This document shows, in pieces, positions 42,113-51,597 of a stretch of 64,000 nucleotides of DNA. Position numbers and translations under genes: made by a program. Position 1 is the stretch's first letter. Each line of letters begins with the position of its first letter. The notes under the pieces are model-generated. The model was not told the origin of the DNA. It made no database searches and was given only the letters and a program-made list of their open reading frames with translations. Location of the stretch: positions 51,100,611 to 51,164,610 of the forward strand of contig CM042142.1 of assembly GCA_023376005.1 (NCBI GenBank), written 5' to 3'. Source of the DNA: Doryteuthis pealeii. Taxonomy: Eukaryota > Mollusca > Cephalopoda > Myopsida > Loliginidae.

Positions 42113-42562
42113 TAAATCCACCCTAAAGTCTAGCCCTTCCTCACCGTGACAGGGTGGTGACAACGCGTTAGTGTCAGACCTGTGCTCTCCGGAACTCAAG
42201 TTTTTGGTAGGGCCTCCCAAGGCATATTGGTCTGTCATTCAGTGGTATTAGGGCCACATCCCGGTTAAAGGGGCTCTTGTGAAAATCCAAAGGGCGTCTC
42301 CATTATCGCCAGGGATCAACGGCTTTTTGGCGTACTTGTTACTGCCTCTATGGAAGATTTGGAGCAAATAAGAGTATCTCCTTTCCCTGATCGGGGTATG
42401 CATGTAGGATTTGGGGACCACTAGTGAATTTCCTATTCCCTTGTTACTCTTTTCAATGAGTTCACTATCTCGTTCATTTGGGATGATTTCGTCGGATGGA
42501 GCCGGCTCAACCGATCTGGGGTGAACCTGTTATAACAACAACAACAACAACAACAACAACAT
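42113..42562 (+). repeat. Retroposon-like repeat with AAC tail
   Basis: About 430 bp of mid-GC DNA ending GGTGAACCTGTTATAACAAC and a (AAC)n tail at 42535-42561. No A/B box is obvious. The tail style suggests the 3' end of a non-LTR element or a SINE whose head I do not recognise. Confidence 0.45.
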
Positions 42563-42564
42563 GC

Positions 42565-42935
42565 CATTAAACAAAACAAATACTTTGGTTCAGAGTATAT
42601 TTGTGAGTAGTGGAAAAGAGTCAGGGTTGGATTTATTGCTCAGTGCCTGAGGCGCCCGCAAAAGAGGAATGCCAAGGGGATTCATACAATTTCTACATTT
42701 GCCTCAGAAAAACCAAATGTAATTATTTACTGACATCCCACCATGTCAATTCAACACAAGAATCGATTAATGTAGGGACACACGCACGAACCGAAGTATT
42801 GACAGTACTAAAATTAGTGTATATCTCTTCGGCATTCCTTTTTTTGAGGCACCTAAGGCACTGGGCAATAAACCTTGCCCTGTCCCTTTTTCACTACTCA
42901 CAATTATACTCTGAACCAAAGTGTTTGTTTTATTA
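42565..42935. repeat. Foldback element, arms of about 110 bp
   Basis: Left arm CAAATACTTTGGTTCAGAG, GAGTAGTGGAAAAGAG, TTTATTGCTCAGTGCC and AAAAGAGGAATGCCAAGG. The right arm (about 42828-42935) is its complement, ending CTCTGAACCAAAGTGTTTG. Spacer about 145 bp. A single arm occurs at 29816-29915. Confidence 0.8.
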
Positions 42936-42974
42936 CTTAATGGCATGGATGGAAAGCGGGGAAAAATTGGATTG

Positions 42975-43112
42975 TTACTTCCGACCACCTTCCGTTATTT
43001 TCGAGAACGTAGTAATGTGGAGTACTGGATAGACTCGGTGTTCAATGGAGTTTTAGGTGAGTGTGAAATAAAGATCGCATAAACGAGAAACTCTCAGTAA
43101 CCTGGCGCCGTG
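42975..43112 (+). repeat. Interspersed repeat shared with 46218-46352
   Basis: CTTCCGACCACCTTCCGTTA, TTTTCGAGAACGTAGTAATG, GACTCGGTGTTCAA and CAGTAACCTGGCGCCG occur in both copies with few differences. Confidence 0.8.
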
Positions 43113-43124
43113 TTGCCTTCGGGT

Positions 43125-43215
43125 GGCCATCTGTATGGGGGAATCCAGTAAGAATCGAACACGCGTATAAAGATCTGCTAGCAACCTTCACTAACCTTGG
43201 CACTACGCAAGTTTT
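43125..43215 (-). mobile_element. tRNA-like SINE head
   Basis: The minus strand reads TAGTGCCAAGGTTAGTGAAG (A-box like) and GTGTTCGATTCTTACTGG (B box) followed by CCCCCATACAG. It is not an intact tRNA. A third tRNA-like head type beside SINE-A and SINE-B. Confidence 0.5.
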
Positions 43216-43220
43216 TTTTT

Positions 43221-43904
43221 TTCTTTTGTAAACTGATCCCTGGTTTGTCAGCCACTTCAGTCGAAATAAAAAGGGGGAATGCGTTCGAAATTGCAGCTTC
43301 TCGCGATGAAGATTCTTAGATTCAACGTATTCCACGTTTTCTCTTTGATTGATAGCTTCTCGTGTTTTGTAACAGTTCTCATTAAACGAAAAGAAACAAA
43401 AACGTAAAAGAAAAAAAAAAAAGAACATATTTATTTTTTTTAAACTTCAATTTCAATATCCGATTCATGAATGAAGGATAATGAAAAGAAAGAAAAAAAG
43501 AAATAGAAAAAAAAAGAAAAGAAACGAAAAAACAATCTTTCAAAAAGCAGACGACTCCAGTGAAATCAATAGTGCGTCTATTTTTAGCGTCATTTCAGCT
43601 ACGCATTTTCGTCTTTCTTTTCGGAACGCAGACGTGAAGTGAATTGAATTGTAATTTATTCTATCTTTCCCGTCTGTCATGATTGACGCTGTGTCACAAA
43701 CTTGGAGCCTTTGCTACCGTGAAGACTCCAAGTAAAATTGAGATTTTCGGACAGTTATTCAAATGTCAGAATTGCTTTTGAAAATTGTAGAATTCATGTC
43801 AAAGTATAATCGTCTAATTCTGAGGATGAAAGTTGTGTCGAATATACAAATCGCCTTAAAGTTATCACTTTGACTGTTAACAGACATTACTTTCAATTTA
43901 CCGG

Positions 43905-43906
<2 letters not shown>
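43221..43906. other. Unrecognised sequence, partly A-rich
   Basis: A/G-rich runs at 43400-43530. A minus-strand frame through 43042-43428 has no motif. Confidence 0.4.
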
Positions 43907-43948
<42 letters not shown>

Positions 43949-44015
43949 GTGTGTGTGTATGTGTGATTTTGTTGTGGAGTCCACATATATTTCTTTGACG
44001 GTATATCTAATGAGG

Positions 44016-44064
<49 letters not shown>

Positions 44065-44070
44065 GTTAAG
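43907..44070. repeat. TA and GT microsatellites
   Basis: (TA)n 43909-43943, (GT)n to 43960, and (TA)n 44020-44061. Confidence 0.95.
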
Positions 44071-44076
44071 TAAACA

Positions 44077-44345
44077 AACAAATGTGTTTATTTTTTATAT
44101 GGCTTTAAGCCGACAATTTTTGGAAGATATGTGCTTAAGTGAAGTCGTACCTAATTTTGAAAATTAATTAGTTAATAATTAATGAATTTTTAGGCGGGCA
44201 TATATGTTCAAATGTAAGGCTAAACATGTTCTCGATTCGTTTAGCCTTACATTGGAACATATATGCCCGCCTAAAAATTCATTAATTATTAACTGATTAA
44301 TTTTCAAAAATTAGGTACGACTTCAATTAAGCACATATCCTCCAT
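44077..44345. repeat. Foldback element with near-perfect arms
   Basis: Left arm (about 44126-44225) GGAAGATATGTGCTTAAG, GTACCTAATTTTGAAAATTA, TTTTTAGGCGGGCATATATG, AATGTAAGGCTAAAC. The right arm (44250-44345) is its complement. The loop is about 20 bases (ATGTTCTCGATTC). TA runs flank both sides. Single arms are found at 3985-4130 and 48421-48546. Confidence 0.85.
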
Positions 44346-44398
44346 ATATATATATATATATATAATATATATATATGTATCATATAACTCACACACAC

Positions 44399-44487
<89 letters not shown>

Positions 44488-44507
44488 TATACACAGATAA
44501 ATAGATT

Positions 44508-44545
<38 letters not shown>
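44346..44545. repeat. TA and CA microsatellites
   Basis: TA runs at 44345-44378, 44440-44486 and 44514-44544; CA run at 44391-44440. Confidence 0.95.
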
Positions 44546-44546
<1 letters not shown>

Positions 44547-44710
44547 TTAAGGTAACGTGAACACGGAGTCAACGCTTGTTTACTGACAGTTTCTCGCCTA
44601 TGCGCTCATCAAAACAGGCTACTTTAACTCAAATATAAACTCAAATATAAACGCTCTATTAATGATACTGAGCACTACCTGGTTAAAAATATAGAACCTA
44701 TATTATCCAT
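44546..44710 (-). repeat. Repeat with hammerhead-like core, copy 1
   Basis: Shared with 48598-48760: AAGGTAACGTG/GGTAGCGTGG start, GTTACTGACAGT, CGCTCTATTAATGAT and TGAGCA. On the minus strand TTGATGAG, GCGCATAGGCG, GAGAAAC, TGTC recalls the hammerhead order but with extra bases, so I rate it as degenerate. Confidence 0.45.
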
Positions 44711-44732
44711 AATATATATATATATATATATA

Positions 44733-45371
44733 CTAGCAAATATATGCACCCTCCGGGTGCAAGTATTTAAGTTTTAATATAATAAAATATCATATTAAAT
44801 TAGAAAGGCTAATTAAACTGAATAAGAATGCAGATAAATAAATTTGGAACAGAGGGGGTATGATTGAAAAATAGAACAACTTTGAAAGTAACTCTTCCAT
44901 CATTTTCCATTACTCCCCTCTTTCATTAGTAAATTTTCCTAATTTAACTATTTAGTTAAAATAGGAAGTAAAGAATAATATTAGTTATTTCTTCTTGTTA
45001 ATGTATTTCTTTTAAGATTTATCCCCGAGATTTTTGCTCATATTCAAAAAGATAAAACCAAACGCTTAGAAATCAATAATACTAAGCATGTATTTATTAA
45101 AATCAATTTTTTAAGATCAATATGCAAATCAGCCTTCCCATTCACACTATAATCCACTATTTTGTTGTATATATAAATACAATTGCACGTTCTGTGTATG
45201 TAGATATGGTCAACAGTCTTAATGATGTAAAACAATTTTATTAATAATTGAGGTTTAAATAAAAATAAAATCATGGAGAATGTGATGTAAATAACAAAGG
45301 GAATTGTGACTTGTATAGTTAAATAGTTTCGGTTACATACAGGCAAACACACAATCTCCATTATAATAAGA
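44733..45371 (-). mobile_element. HEL-2 copy, full length, minus strand
   Basis: On the minus strand it starts TCTTATTATAATGGAGATTG after an A, and ends with hairpin GCACCCGGAGGGTGC (perfect 6-bp stem), then ATATATTTGCTAG before a T. About 640 bp. This is the best copy for defining the family termini. No coding frame. Confidence 0.7.
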
Positions 45372-45416
45372 TATAATACACAAACATATATTTATAATAT
45401 ACATATAAATAGATTC

Positions 45417-45419
<3 letters not shown>

Positions 45420-45508
<89 letters not shown>
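45420..45508. repeat. TA microsatellite, about 90 bp
   Basis: Longest pure TA run in the window. Confidence 0.95.
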
Positions 45509-45513
<5 letters not shown>

Positions 45514-45686
45514 GAAATGAAATGATGATATATGGCTCCAGAAATGGAAGCCCAGTTGTTGAAAATAGCAATTTATTCTTGTTATAAATTGATATTTACA
45601 ACATCTACGTTGTCATTTTTCTACCGTCAGATTTCTTAAACATATATAATTATCAAAAATTTATTACGCATACGTACACACATACA

Positions 45687-45689
<3 letters not shown>

Positions 45690-45742
<53 letters not shown>

Positions 45743-45857
45743 TATATATATACGTGTGCATATATGCATGTATCTATTTCTCTGTCTCTCATCCTCTCAC
45801 TATTTCCATATATATATGAGATATATTTAGGCTGCAGATTCTCTTGTAGGAATACGC

Positions 45858-45918
<61 letters not shown>

Positions 45919-45962
45919 TATATCTATATACATATATATGCGTGTGTATGTGTGTATGTATC

Positions 45963-46022
<60 letters not shown>

Positions 46023-46095
46023 CTCTCTTTCTTTATATACATGAAGTATATTTAGGCTGCAGATTCTCTTGTAGGAATATTTTATTGAATATGAC
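45690..46095. repeat. Tandem duplication containing TA and CT runs
   Basis: ATGTATCTATTTCTCT, ATATATTTAGGCTGCAGATT and CTCTTGTAGGAATA occur at 45768-45857 and again at 45955-46080, each next to TA runs. The second copy has an expanded CT run (45968-46020). Confidence 0.8.
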
Positions 46096-46217
46096 AGACA
46101 AGGATTTAGAGTTTAGCTTTTATCCAGCTTTTCTTTTTGGCGAACGAGATGTCGGAACTGTGGTTGTAGGCAGTTTAAAAACTGTCCAACGTTTCTATGA
46201 ATATATTCCGAGTACGG

Positions 46218-46352
46218 GTACTTCCGACCACCTTCGGTTATTTTCGAGAACGTAGTAATGTGGACTACTGGATAGACTCTGTGTTCAAGGGAGTTTAGGT
46301 GAGTGTGAAATGAAGATCGCATAAACGAGAAACTCTCAGTAACCTGGCGCCG
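46218..46352 (+). repeat. Interspersed repeat, second copy
   Basis: See 42975-43112. Similarity ends at CCTGGCGCCGT. Confidence 0.8.
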
Positions 46353-46402
46353 TTTACTCCATGTCCACGCTACCTTAACTTAAAATTCTTTTTATCTTAC
46401 AT

Positions 46403-46442
46403 ATGCGACACGTGTTTCTGATCTGTTGTCTTCTTCAGGCAT
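46403..46442 (-). ncRNA. Hammerhead-like motif with weak stem II
   Basis: Minus strand: stem I ATGC/GCAT, box CTGAAGA, box GAAA, self-complementary stem III ACACGTGT, C at the cleavage position. Stem II (AGACAACAGATCA) can hardly pair, so the ribozyme is probably dead. Stem III is identical to that of SINE-H copies at 293-333 and 53399-53440. Confidence 0.5.
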
Positions 46443-46511
46443 TGAGTTATTATTTTGGCAGAATATGTCCGATATTTCATTAGGTTGTGTGTGTTTCTGC
46501 AACTTTTCTAT

Positions 46512-46517
46512 TATAAG

Positions 46518-46568
<51 letters not shown>
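46512..46568. repeat. TA microsatellite
   Basis: TA run bordering the Penelope-like piece. Confidence 0.95.
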
Positions 46569-46574
<6 letters not shown>

Positions 46575-46576
<2 letters not shown>

Positions 46577-46860
46577 GGAGAAAGGTAGACAAATACGGGA
46601 TGTAATGGAAACTAGATGTTTATTGTCATGCAACGTTTCGGTCTATTAGACCTTCTTCAGGGCTTGAATATAGTTCTTGCATCAATGATGGACATTCTCA
46701 AAATGGTGAAACAGTAGGTTGTCAGTAGCGACAGGGGTGGTTGGGGGTGGGTAGTGGATTTTCTTCTTTCTAGATGGGGAGTGTTAGAATGGTAATGCAG
46801 GTGTTAGTCCAGAATGTTGGATTGTAAGGATTGGTCAAGAATAAATATGTATGTGTATGT
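46575..46860 (-). repeat. Penelope-like fragment with hammerhead-like core
   Basis: GAGAAAGGTAGACAAATACG at the outer end. The minus strand then reads CTGAAGA, GGTCT-AAT-AGACC and CGAAACGTTGCATG at 46622-46662. One extra A lies before stem II and stem I does not pair well. Closely related to both arms of 50879-51101. Confidence 0.5.
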
Positions 46861-46939
46861 GTGTGTGTCTGTTTTTAATTGTTTTTTTTTTTATATATGT
46901 GTGTTGGGGACTGGATTTATCATTAGTTATATATGTGTG

Positions 46940-46946
<7 letters not shown>

Positions 46947-46985
<39 letters not shown>

Positions 46986-47145
46986 ACTCTCCCATCGATC
47001 GACGTATGAGTGCTCATACAATGAACATCCACACAGTGATTTGTTTATAGTGGTGAAGGCTTGTGTTGGACCATCCACACTTTTTTGCACAGTCGATAGG
47101 AAAGAATTGGTGCATCAAGGGTTGCCACAAACCCAATCAACGACT
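46947..47145 (-). mobile_element. SINE-A long subtype, 3' tail only
   Basis: After a TA run, ATGGACTCTCCCATCGATCG to GGTTGCCACAAACCC matches the extra 3' region of 53644-54033. The SINE-A body is absent except for a scrap at about 47190-47225. Confidence 0.7.
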
Positions 47146-47246
47146 GTATGTGCGTGTGTGTGTATAGCTCGGGGCAATGTATGTATCCAACTATTCTCCC
47201 GTTACTATGGGTAAATAGTAGGGCGTACATTGAAATCTGTTAATCG

Positions 47247-47640
47247 ATCATGTGTCCATCCCCAAAGACCTACTGTATGGTGAATTAGCGGAGGACACCC
47301 GACCAGTAGTGAGACCACGCCTGCGCTTCAGGGATGTCTGTAAAAGAAGCATGTAGACATGCCACATTAACACCAGCACATGGGAGGCTTATGCAGAAGA
47401 CCGTGCTACCTGGCCAAACAAGGAAGGAAAAGGAGTGGAAAAGAGAGGAAAGAAGCCGCCACTGAAAAGAGAGCCAAAAGGGAGGAGAGACAAAAGCAAC
47501 TCCAGCAAGCATCTCTGTTTGTTTGCAGTCACTGCTCCAGAGACTGTCATTCAAGAATTGGTCTGTTCAGCCACTCAAGAAGTTGCAGATTTTAAAAAAT
47601 GGATACTACGTACTCGTCTTCAGTAGACGGAAGGATGCCA
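47247..47640 (+). pseudogene. Non-LTR retrotransposon ORF2 C-terminus with zinc finger
   Basis: Plus-strand text in several frames: IPKDLLYGELAEDTRPVVRP, RLRFRDVCKRSM, INTSTWEAYAEDRATW, a Lys/Arg/Glu-rich linker, and CSHCSRDCHSRIGLFSHSRS. This series (RFRDVCKR...W...CxxCxRxCxSRIGLxSHxRxC) is a common LINE C-terminus in animals. Frameshifts make it non-functional. A different family from LINE-T and LINE-R. Confidence 0.75.
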
Positions 47641-47694
47641 ACCATATTATTTATAAATATGATGTTGTTAGTGAGTCCACGTGCGTTTATTTGA

Positions 47695-47696
<2 letters not shown>

Positions 47697-47751
<55 letters not shown>

Positions 47752-47790
47752 TGTGTGTGTGTGTGTGTGTATGTGTGTGTGTGTGTGTAC
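47697..47790. repeat. TA and GT microsatellites
   Basis: (TA)n 47698-47748 then (GT)n to 47790. Confidence 0.95.
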
Positions 47791-47800
47791 GCGATTAAAA

Positions 47801-47880
47801 TTATTTACGAAGCTTCATCAATTTGTTATTTTCAAACCAAAATAAAAAATTCTGGTGAAGCTTCGTAAATACACAGAGGC
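47801..47880. repeat. Short inverted repeat
   Basis: TTTACGAAGCTTCATCA returns as TGGTGAAGCTTCGTAAAT with a loop of about 36 bases. Confidence 0.7.
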
Positions 47881-48375
47881 GAAATACTAATTGATTTAAA
47901 ATTGTTTTGTGTTCTATCCACTTTTTTCCTCACTTTTAATTTAATTTTGTCGGATTTTACCCAATCCGTTACTTCTTCATATATATATATATATAATATA
48001 ATATATTATATATATATATATATATATCAAACTTATTGGTAACCTTTGCGGTAAGAACAAATCCGGCAAATAGTTTGATTGTAAAAATATACTACCAAAC
48101 ATCACCTGCGGAAAAAAAATTGTTTGAAAAAAAAAAAAAAGAAAGACCAGGATAATCGTACAAACAAAAATAATCGTTAATACTATAATACATGGGCAAA
48201 AGAAAAAAATTATACATATATGAAAAATATATATAAACCGCCAGGATTAACTAAAGCTAAAAAGTAAAGAGTGTACTATACTTAAGTAGAGCAAATTATA
48301 AAGTTAAACCTAAAAGTCAAATATACCTACTAACAGTTTCACTTTGTAGCTCTTCAGGGCAAAGATTTGACTCTT
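47881..48375. other. Unrecognised AT-rich sequence with TA runs
   Basis: TA at 47979-48027 is the only recognisable feature; no frame of note. Confidence 0.4.
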
Positions 48376-48386
48376 ATATATATATA

Positions 48387-48421
<35 letters not shown>

Positions 48422-48544
48422 ATGATAAGTTGTAAAACGGTTTGTTTAGCCATACATTTAATAGGTATTCCCGCCTAATTCATTATTAATTAATTAATTT
48501 TCAAAATTAGGTACGACTCCAATTAAGCACTTATACCCCCAAAT

Positions 48545-48597
<53 letters not shown>
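48376..48597 (-). repeat. Foldback arm (44.1-kb family) between TA runs
   Basis: TA 48376-48421. The arm GGTTTGTTTAGCCATACATT ... CCCGCCTAATTCATT ... AGGTACGACTCCAATTAAGC occupies 48430-48530, and TA follows at 48553-48596. Confidence 0.75.
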
Positions 48598-48603
<6 letters not shown>

Positions 48604-48760
48604 CGTGGAAAATTTAGTCATCGTTACTTGGTTACTGACAGTCTTTCGCCATGTAATCTTCAACCATGATAGATCGCTATCATAACTTAGATATAAATGC
48701 TCTATCCATGATATTGAGCAATGTTGGCTTATAGACATACCACCCATATTATCAACATAA
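48598..48760 (-). repeat. Repeat with hammerhead-like core, copy 2
   Basis: Minus strand: GGTT, TGAAGA, a poorly paired stem, GAAA, GACTGTC, then AGTAACC whose AACC can pair with GGTT. Same family as 44546-44710. The fold is incomplete. Confidence 0.45.
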
Positions 48761-48765
48761 TACTA

Positions 48766-48767
<2 letters not shown>

Positions 48768-48839
<72 letters not shown>

Positions 48840-48870
48840 GTGTGTGTGTGTGTGTGTGTATTTGGGCAGA
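48768..48870. repeat. CT, TA and GT microsatellites
   Basis: (CT)n 48768-48787, (TA)n to 48832, (GT)n to 48860. Confidence 0.95.
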
Positions 48871-48883
48871 ATTCTTTCATTTA

Positions 48884-49167
48884 TGCATGTTGAATTAAAC
48901 AAAAGACACATCTCCTGTTTAACAATTTTATTTTTGATCTTTTCAAGTTTTCTGGCCAACTTTTTAATATTTGGGTGGAATTCATGGATTAGTCCACCAA
49001 AGTTCATGATGATGGCATTTCGAAGTGCCGAAAGTACTCGGGACATAAGCATTGGTGGACTAATCCACGAATTCCACCCAAATATTCAAAAGTTGGCCAG
49101 AAAACTTTTTAAAAAAATCACAAATAAAATTGTTAAACAGGAGATGTGTCTTTTGTTTAATTTAACA

Positions 49168-49170
<3 letters not shown>
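48884..49170. repeat. Foldback with arms of about 115 bp and hammerhead-like spacer
   Basis: Arms: CATGTTGAATTAAACAAAAG, CCTGTTTAACAATTTTAT, GGCCAACTTTTTAATATTTG, GGTGGAATTC...GGATTAGTCCACCAA (48884-49004), repeated in reverse at 49050-49170. The spacer on the plus strand reads ATGATGA, GGCAT-TTCGAA-GTGCC, GAAA, AGTACT, C: a hammerhead-like order with one extra base before stem II. TA runs flank both sides. Confidence 0.8.

Positions 49171-49218
<48 letters not shown>
49171..49218. repeat. TA microsatellite
   Basis: TA run on the right of the foldback. Confidence 0.95.
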
Positions 49219-49220
<2 letters not shown>

Positions 49221-49277
49221 CTAATCCGCCCTGTTTCATTTCCAAACACTTTGGGACCGTTCCAAAGGCACATTATC

Positions 49278-49280
<3 letters not shown>

Positions 49281-49317
<37 letters not shown>

Positions 49318-49814
49318 GTTTTTTTCACACCAGCATTAGCTGATGGTATTTCTCTGGAGTCTGAGTGACAACAAGTCTCCTCAGGTCTCCAGGACTCTTC
49401 TAAGTATTCTGGCAGATTGCAGCAGTGCAGTATTCTGTATGGTCTCAATACTCCCTCTGATGTCCAGATTTTCTAAACTTTTTTCCAATCTATTTAGGAC
49501 CGTTCCAAGTGCACCAACTACAGTTGGTATCACTTTATTCACTTTATTCCATAGCTTTTTCAGTTCTCTGGCAAGGTCCAGGTATTTGTCCATTTTTTCG
49601 TTTTCCTTCATCTTCACCCTGTGATCTGCTGGAACTGCAAAATCTACCAGTTTACAAGTACTTTCTTTTTTGTTAATCAACACTGAGTCTGGTCTTCTTG
49701 CTGGGATAAAGTGATCCGTTTTTATCTCAAAGTCACAGAGAATTTTATGCGTTTCGATCTCAAGAACATATTCTGGTTTATGCATATACCATTTTGTTGT
49801 ATGGTCAAAATTTA

Positions 49815-49856
<42 letters not shown>

Positions 49857-49887
49857 AAGCCACCTGTAAATTTATTCTCATTGCCAA
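49281..49887 (-). pseudogene. LINE-R endonuclease domain, best preserved copy
   Basis: Minus-strand open frame of 168 codons (49381-49887): an Asn run from the TTA repeat, KLNFDHTTKWYMHKPEYVLE, HKILCDFEIKTDHFIPARRP, DSVLINKKESTCKLVDFAVP, ADHRVKMKENEKMDKYLDLA, then KVIPTVVGALGTV and ALLQSARILRRVLET before a stop. R-P-D with a second acidic residue 15 residues on (VDFAVP) matches the PD...D centre of the restriction-like endonuclease of R2/NeSL-type LINEs, which nick the target site. The reverse transcriptase and knuckle are missing, so it is a 5'-truncated copy. Its 3' UTR ends at the (TTA)n run at 49281-49318. Confidence 0.75.
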
Positions 49888-50265
49888 TATATAATCACTG
49901 TACAGTCTGTACCTGTTTTTTCCTTCAATTGAATGCCTACGTGTTTGTGGTAGGAAAATATCTGTTTTTCTCTCTTTTTGAATAAGATATTATTAAACTA
50001 GCTGCACTCGTAAAAAGATTGCACGGAATAAATGCATAACAATTGCAACGAATTGAACTATAAATAATATTCATGGTTCGATTTTTTTTCTATTTTAAAA
50101 TTTGCTGAACTAATACTTTACAAAGTAAATGAAATATAAGATTAGAAAAGCTATAATAAATAAATTGAACGGAGAAAAAAAATTTGACGCTTCGGTTTTG
50201 TAGGTAAATATATTCATCTTAGTTTCAAGTCAGTGGTTCTCATAATGTGAAAACGGATAACGGCA
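49888..50265. other. Unrecognised AT-rich sequence
   Basis: No feature identified. Confidence 0.4.
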
Positions 50266-50267
50266 GC

Positions 50268-50350
50268 TCACGCGGTGTAATGGTTAACAAGTTGGATTAG
50301 CAGACCATGGGCTCGTGAGTTGATTCTCACTGGATGCTCCATTAGATATA
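50268..50350 (+). repeat. tRNA-like sequence or SINE head
   Basis: GCGGTGTAATGGTTAACAAG resembles the SINE-A A box, and GTGAGTTGATTCTCAC forms a T-arm-like hairpin. No SINE-A body follows; HEL-2 starts at 50383. Confidence 0.5.
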
Positions 50351-50382
50351 GAGTATAAAGATATATAAAGATATAGACTATA

Positions 50383-50738
50383 TCTATTAATAATGGAGAT
50401 TCGCTTCCGTCACATTACCCAAAATCGTCATAACATAGAATAAATACACTCAAAATTTGAACATGCAACATTAGACAGTCCTCATTGTTTTTTTAAAACA
50501 AGTTTTAATAAATACACGACTGGTATTATACATCTATATATAGTTTGTTTTATTTCAATACATATTTAAAGTTTACATTTCAAATTGTTTTATTTTTTTA
50601 ATCCTTTAAATAATTTGATGATTTTACTTACTCAGGGTACAAACTCGCTGACATTGAATTTTTTACTCCCACCCCTCAGGCAATATGTTTCAAAAATCTA
50701 TTTTTACATCGCCCGGAGGGTGTTTTTTATTTTGCTAG
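50383..50738 (+). mobile_element. HEL-2 copy, short subtype
   Basis: Starts TCTATTAATAATGGAGATTC after an A and ends with hairpin CGCCCGGAGGGTG, then TTTTTTATTTTGCTAG before a T. 356 bp. Matches 8916-9327. Confidence 0.7.
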
Positions 50739-50791
50739 TATGTATAAAGGAATATACAGTAATATATGGTAGATACAGTGTATGTATAAAG

Positions 50792-50795
<4 letters not shown>

Positions 50796-50852
<57 letters not shown>

Positions 50853-50875
50853 GTGTGTGTGGTGTGTGTGTGTGT
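50796..50875. repeat. TA and GT microsatellites
   Basis: (TA)n 50796-50831, GT-rich to 50880. Confidence 0.95.
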
Positions 50876-50878
50876 TTG

Positions 50879-51101
50879 TGTGGAGAAAGGTAGAAAAACA
50901 CGGGATTTGTAGAAAATTAATATTTATTGTGGGTAGTGATGTCGACGTTGTAATGTATCGGTCTGTTAGACTTTCTTCAGAACTTTAGGAATAGAATTCT
51001 TGCTTCAGTGGTGAATATTTTCTTTTTAGTGAATTGGGAGGTCGTGAATATTATTCATCCATTTTCTACAACATCCCCTGTTTGTCTACCTTTCTCCACA
51101 T
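50879..51101. repeat. Penelope-like foldback, arms plus hammerhead-like centre
   Basis: Outer ends GTGGAGAAAGGTAGAAAAAC (50880) and GTTTGTCTACCTTTCTCCAC (51079-51098) are inverted copies. The minus strand at about 50957-50988 reads CTGAAGA, a GTCT-AAC-AGAC stem, then GATA in place of GAAA. The related single piece is 46575-46860. Confidence 0.6.
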
Positions 51102-51129
51102 ACTGTCGGATTAATTTCATCATATTTCT

Positions 51130-51144
51130 CCCATATATATATAT

Positions 51145-51181
<37 letters not shown>

Positions 51182-51387
51182 GAAAATGGGATTGGAATGA
51201 ATCCGACAGAATGAGGTAAATAAGGAATGAAAGAACAAAACTCAGACAAAAATGTGTAGTATATTTCGCTAGAATGTTAAATTCCGCTTCCTCAAGCCTT
51301 TTCAAGGTGGGGAAGCGGAATTTAACATTCCAGCGAAATATACTACACATTTTTGTCTGGGTTTTGTTCTTTCATTCCTTATTTTAC

Positions 51388-51428
<41 letters not shown>
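51130..51428. repeat. Palindrome between TA runs
   Basis: TA 51130-51178; left arm (about 51210-51296) with GAATGAAAGAACAAAACTCA, GACAAAAATGTGTAGTATAT and GTTAAATTCCGCTTCC; right arm (51309-51390) its complement; TA 51392-51428. Loop about 13 bases (TCAAGCCTTTTCAAGG region). Confidence 0.85.
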
Positions 51429-51430
<2 letters not shown>

Positions 51431-51597
51431 TCAGCATGGGTATGAGTACGTGGATGCGTGCCGTCATGCCGGGTAGACGTGACTCCGTGAGGTAACCGTG
51501 TCCTCTTTTATGTTGCGAATGCGGCTACACGACACATCAGGTTATAGTAGTGGCGCATTTATCATTGACAACTTGATTTGGCGAGTTTCGTGTGTGA

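Noticed and set aside
46622..46662. Active hammerhead at the Penelope-like fragment
   Set aside because: Extra base between the first box and stem II, and stem I does not pair; kept only as hammerhead-like.
48721..49224. 167-codon plus-strand frame with matching minus-strand frame
   Set aside because: Translation of a palindrome, which makes similar peptides on both strands; no motif beyond that symmetry.
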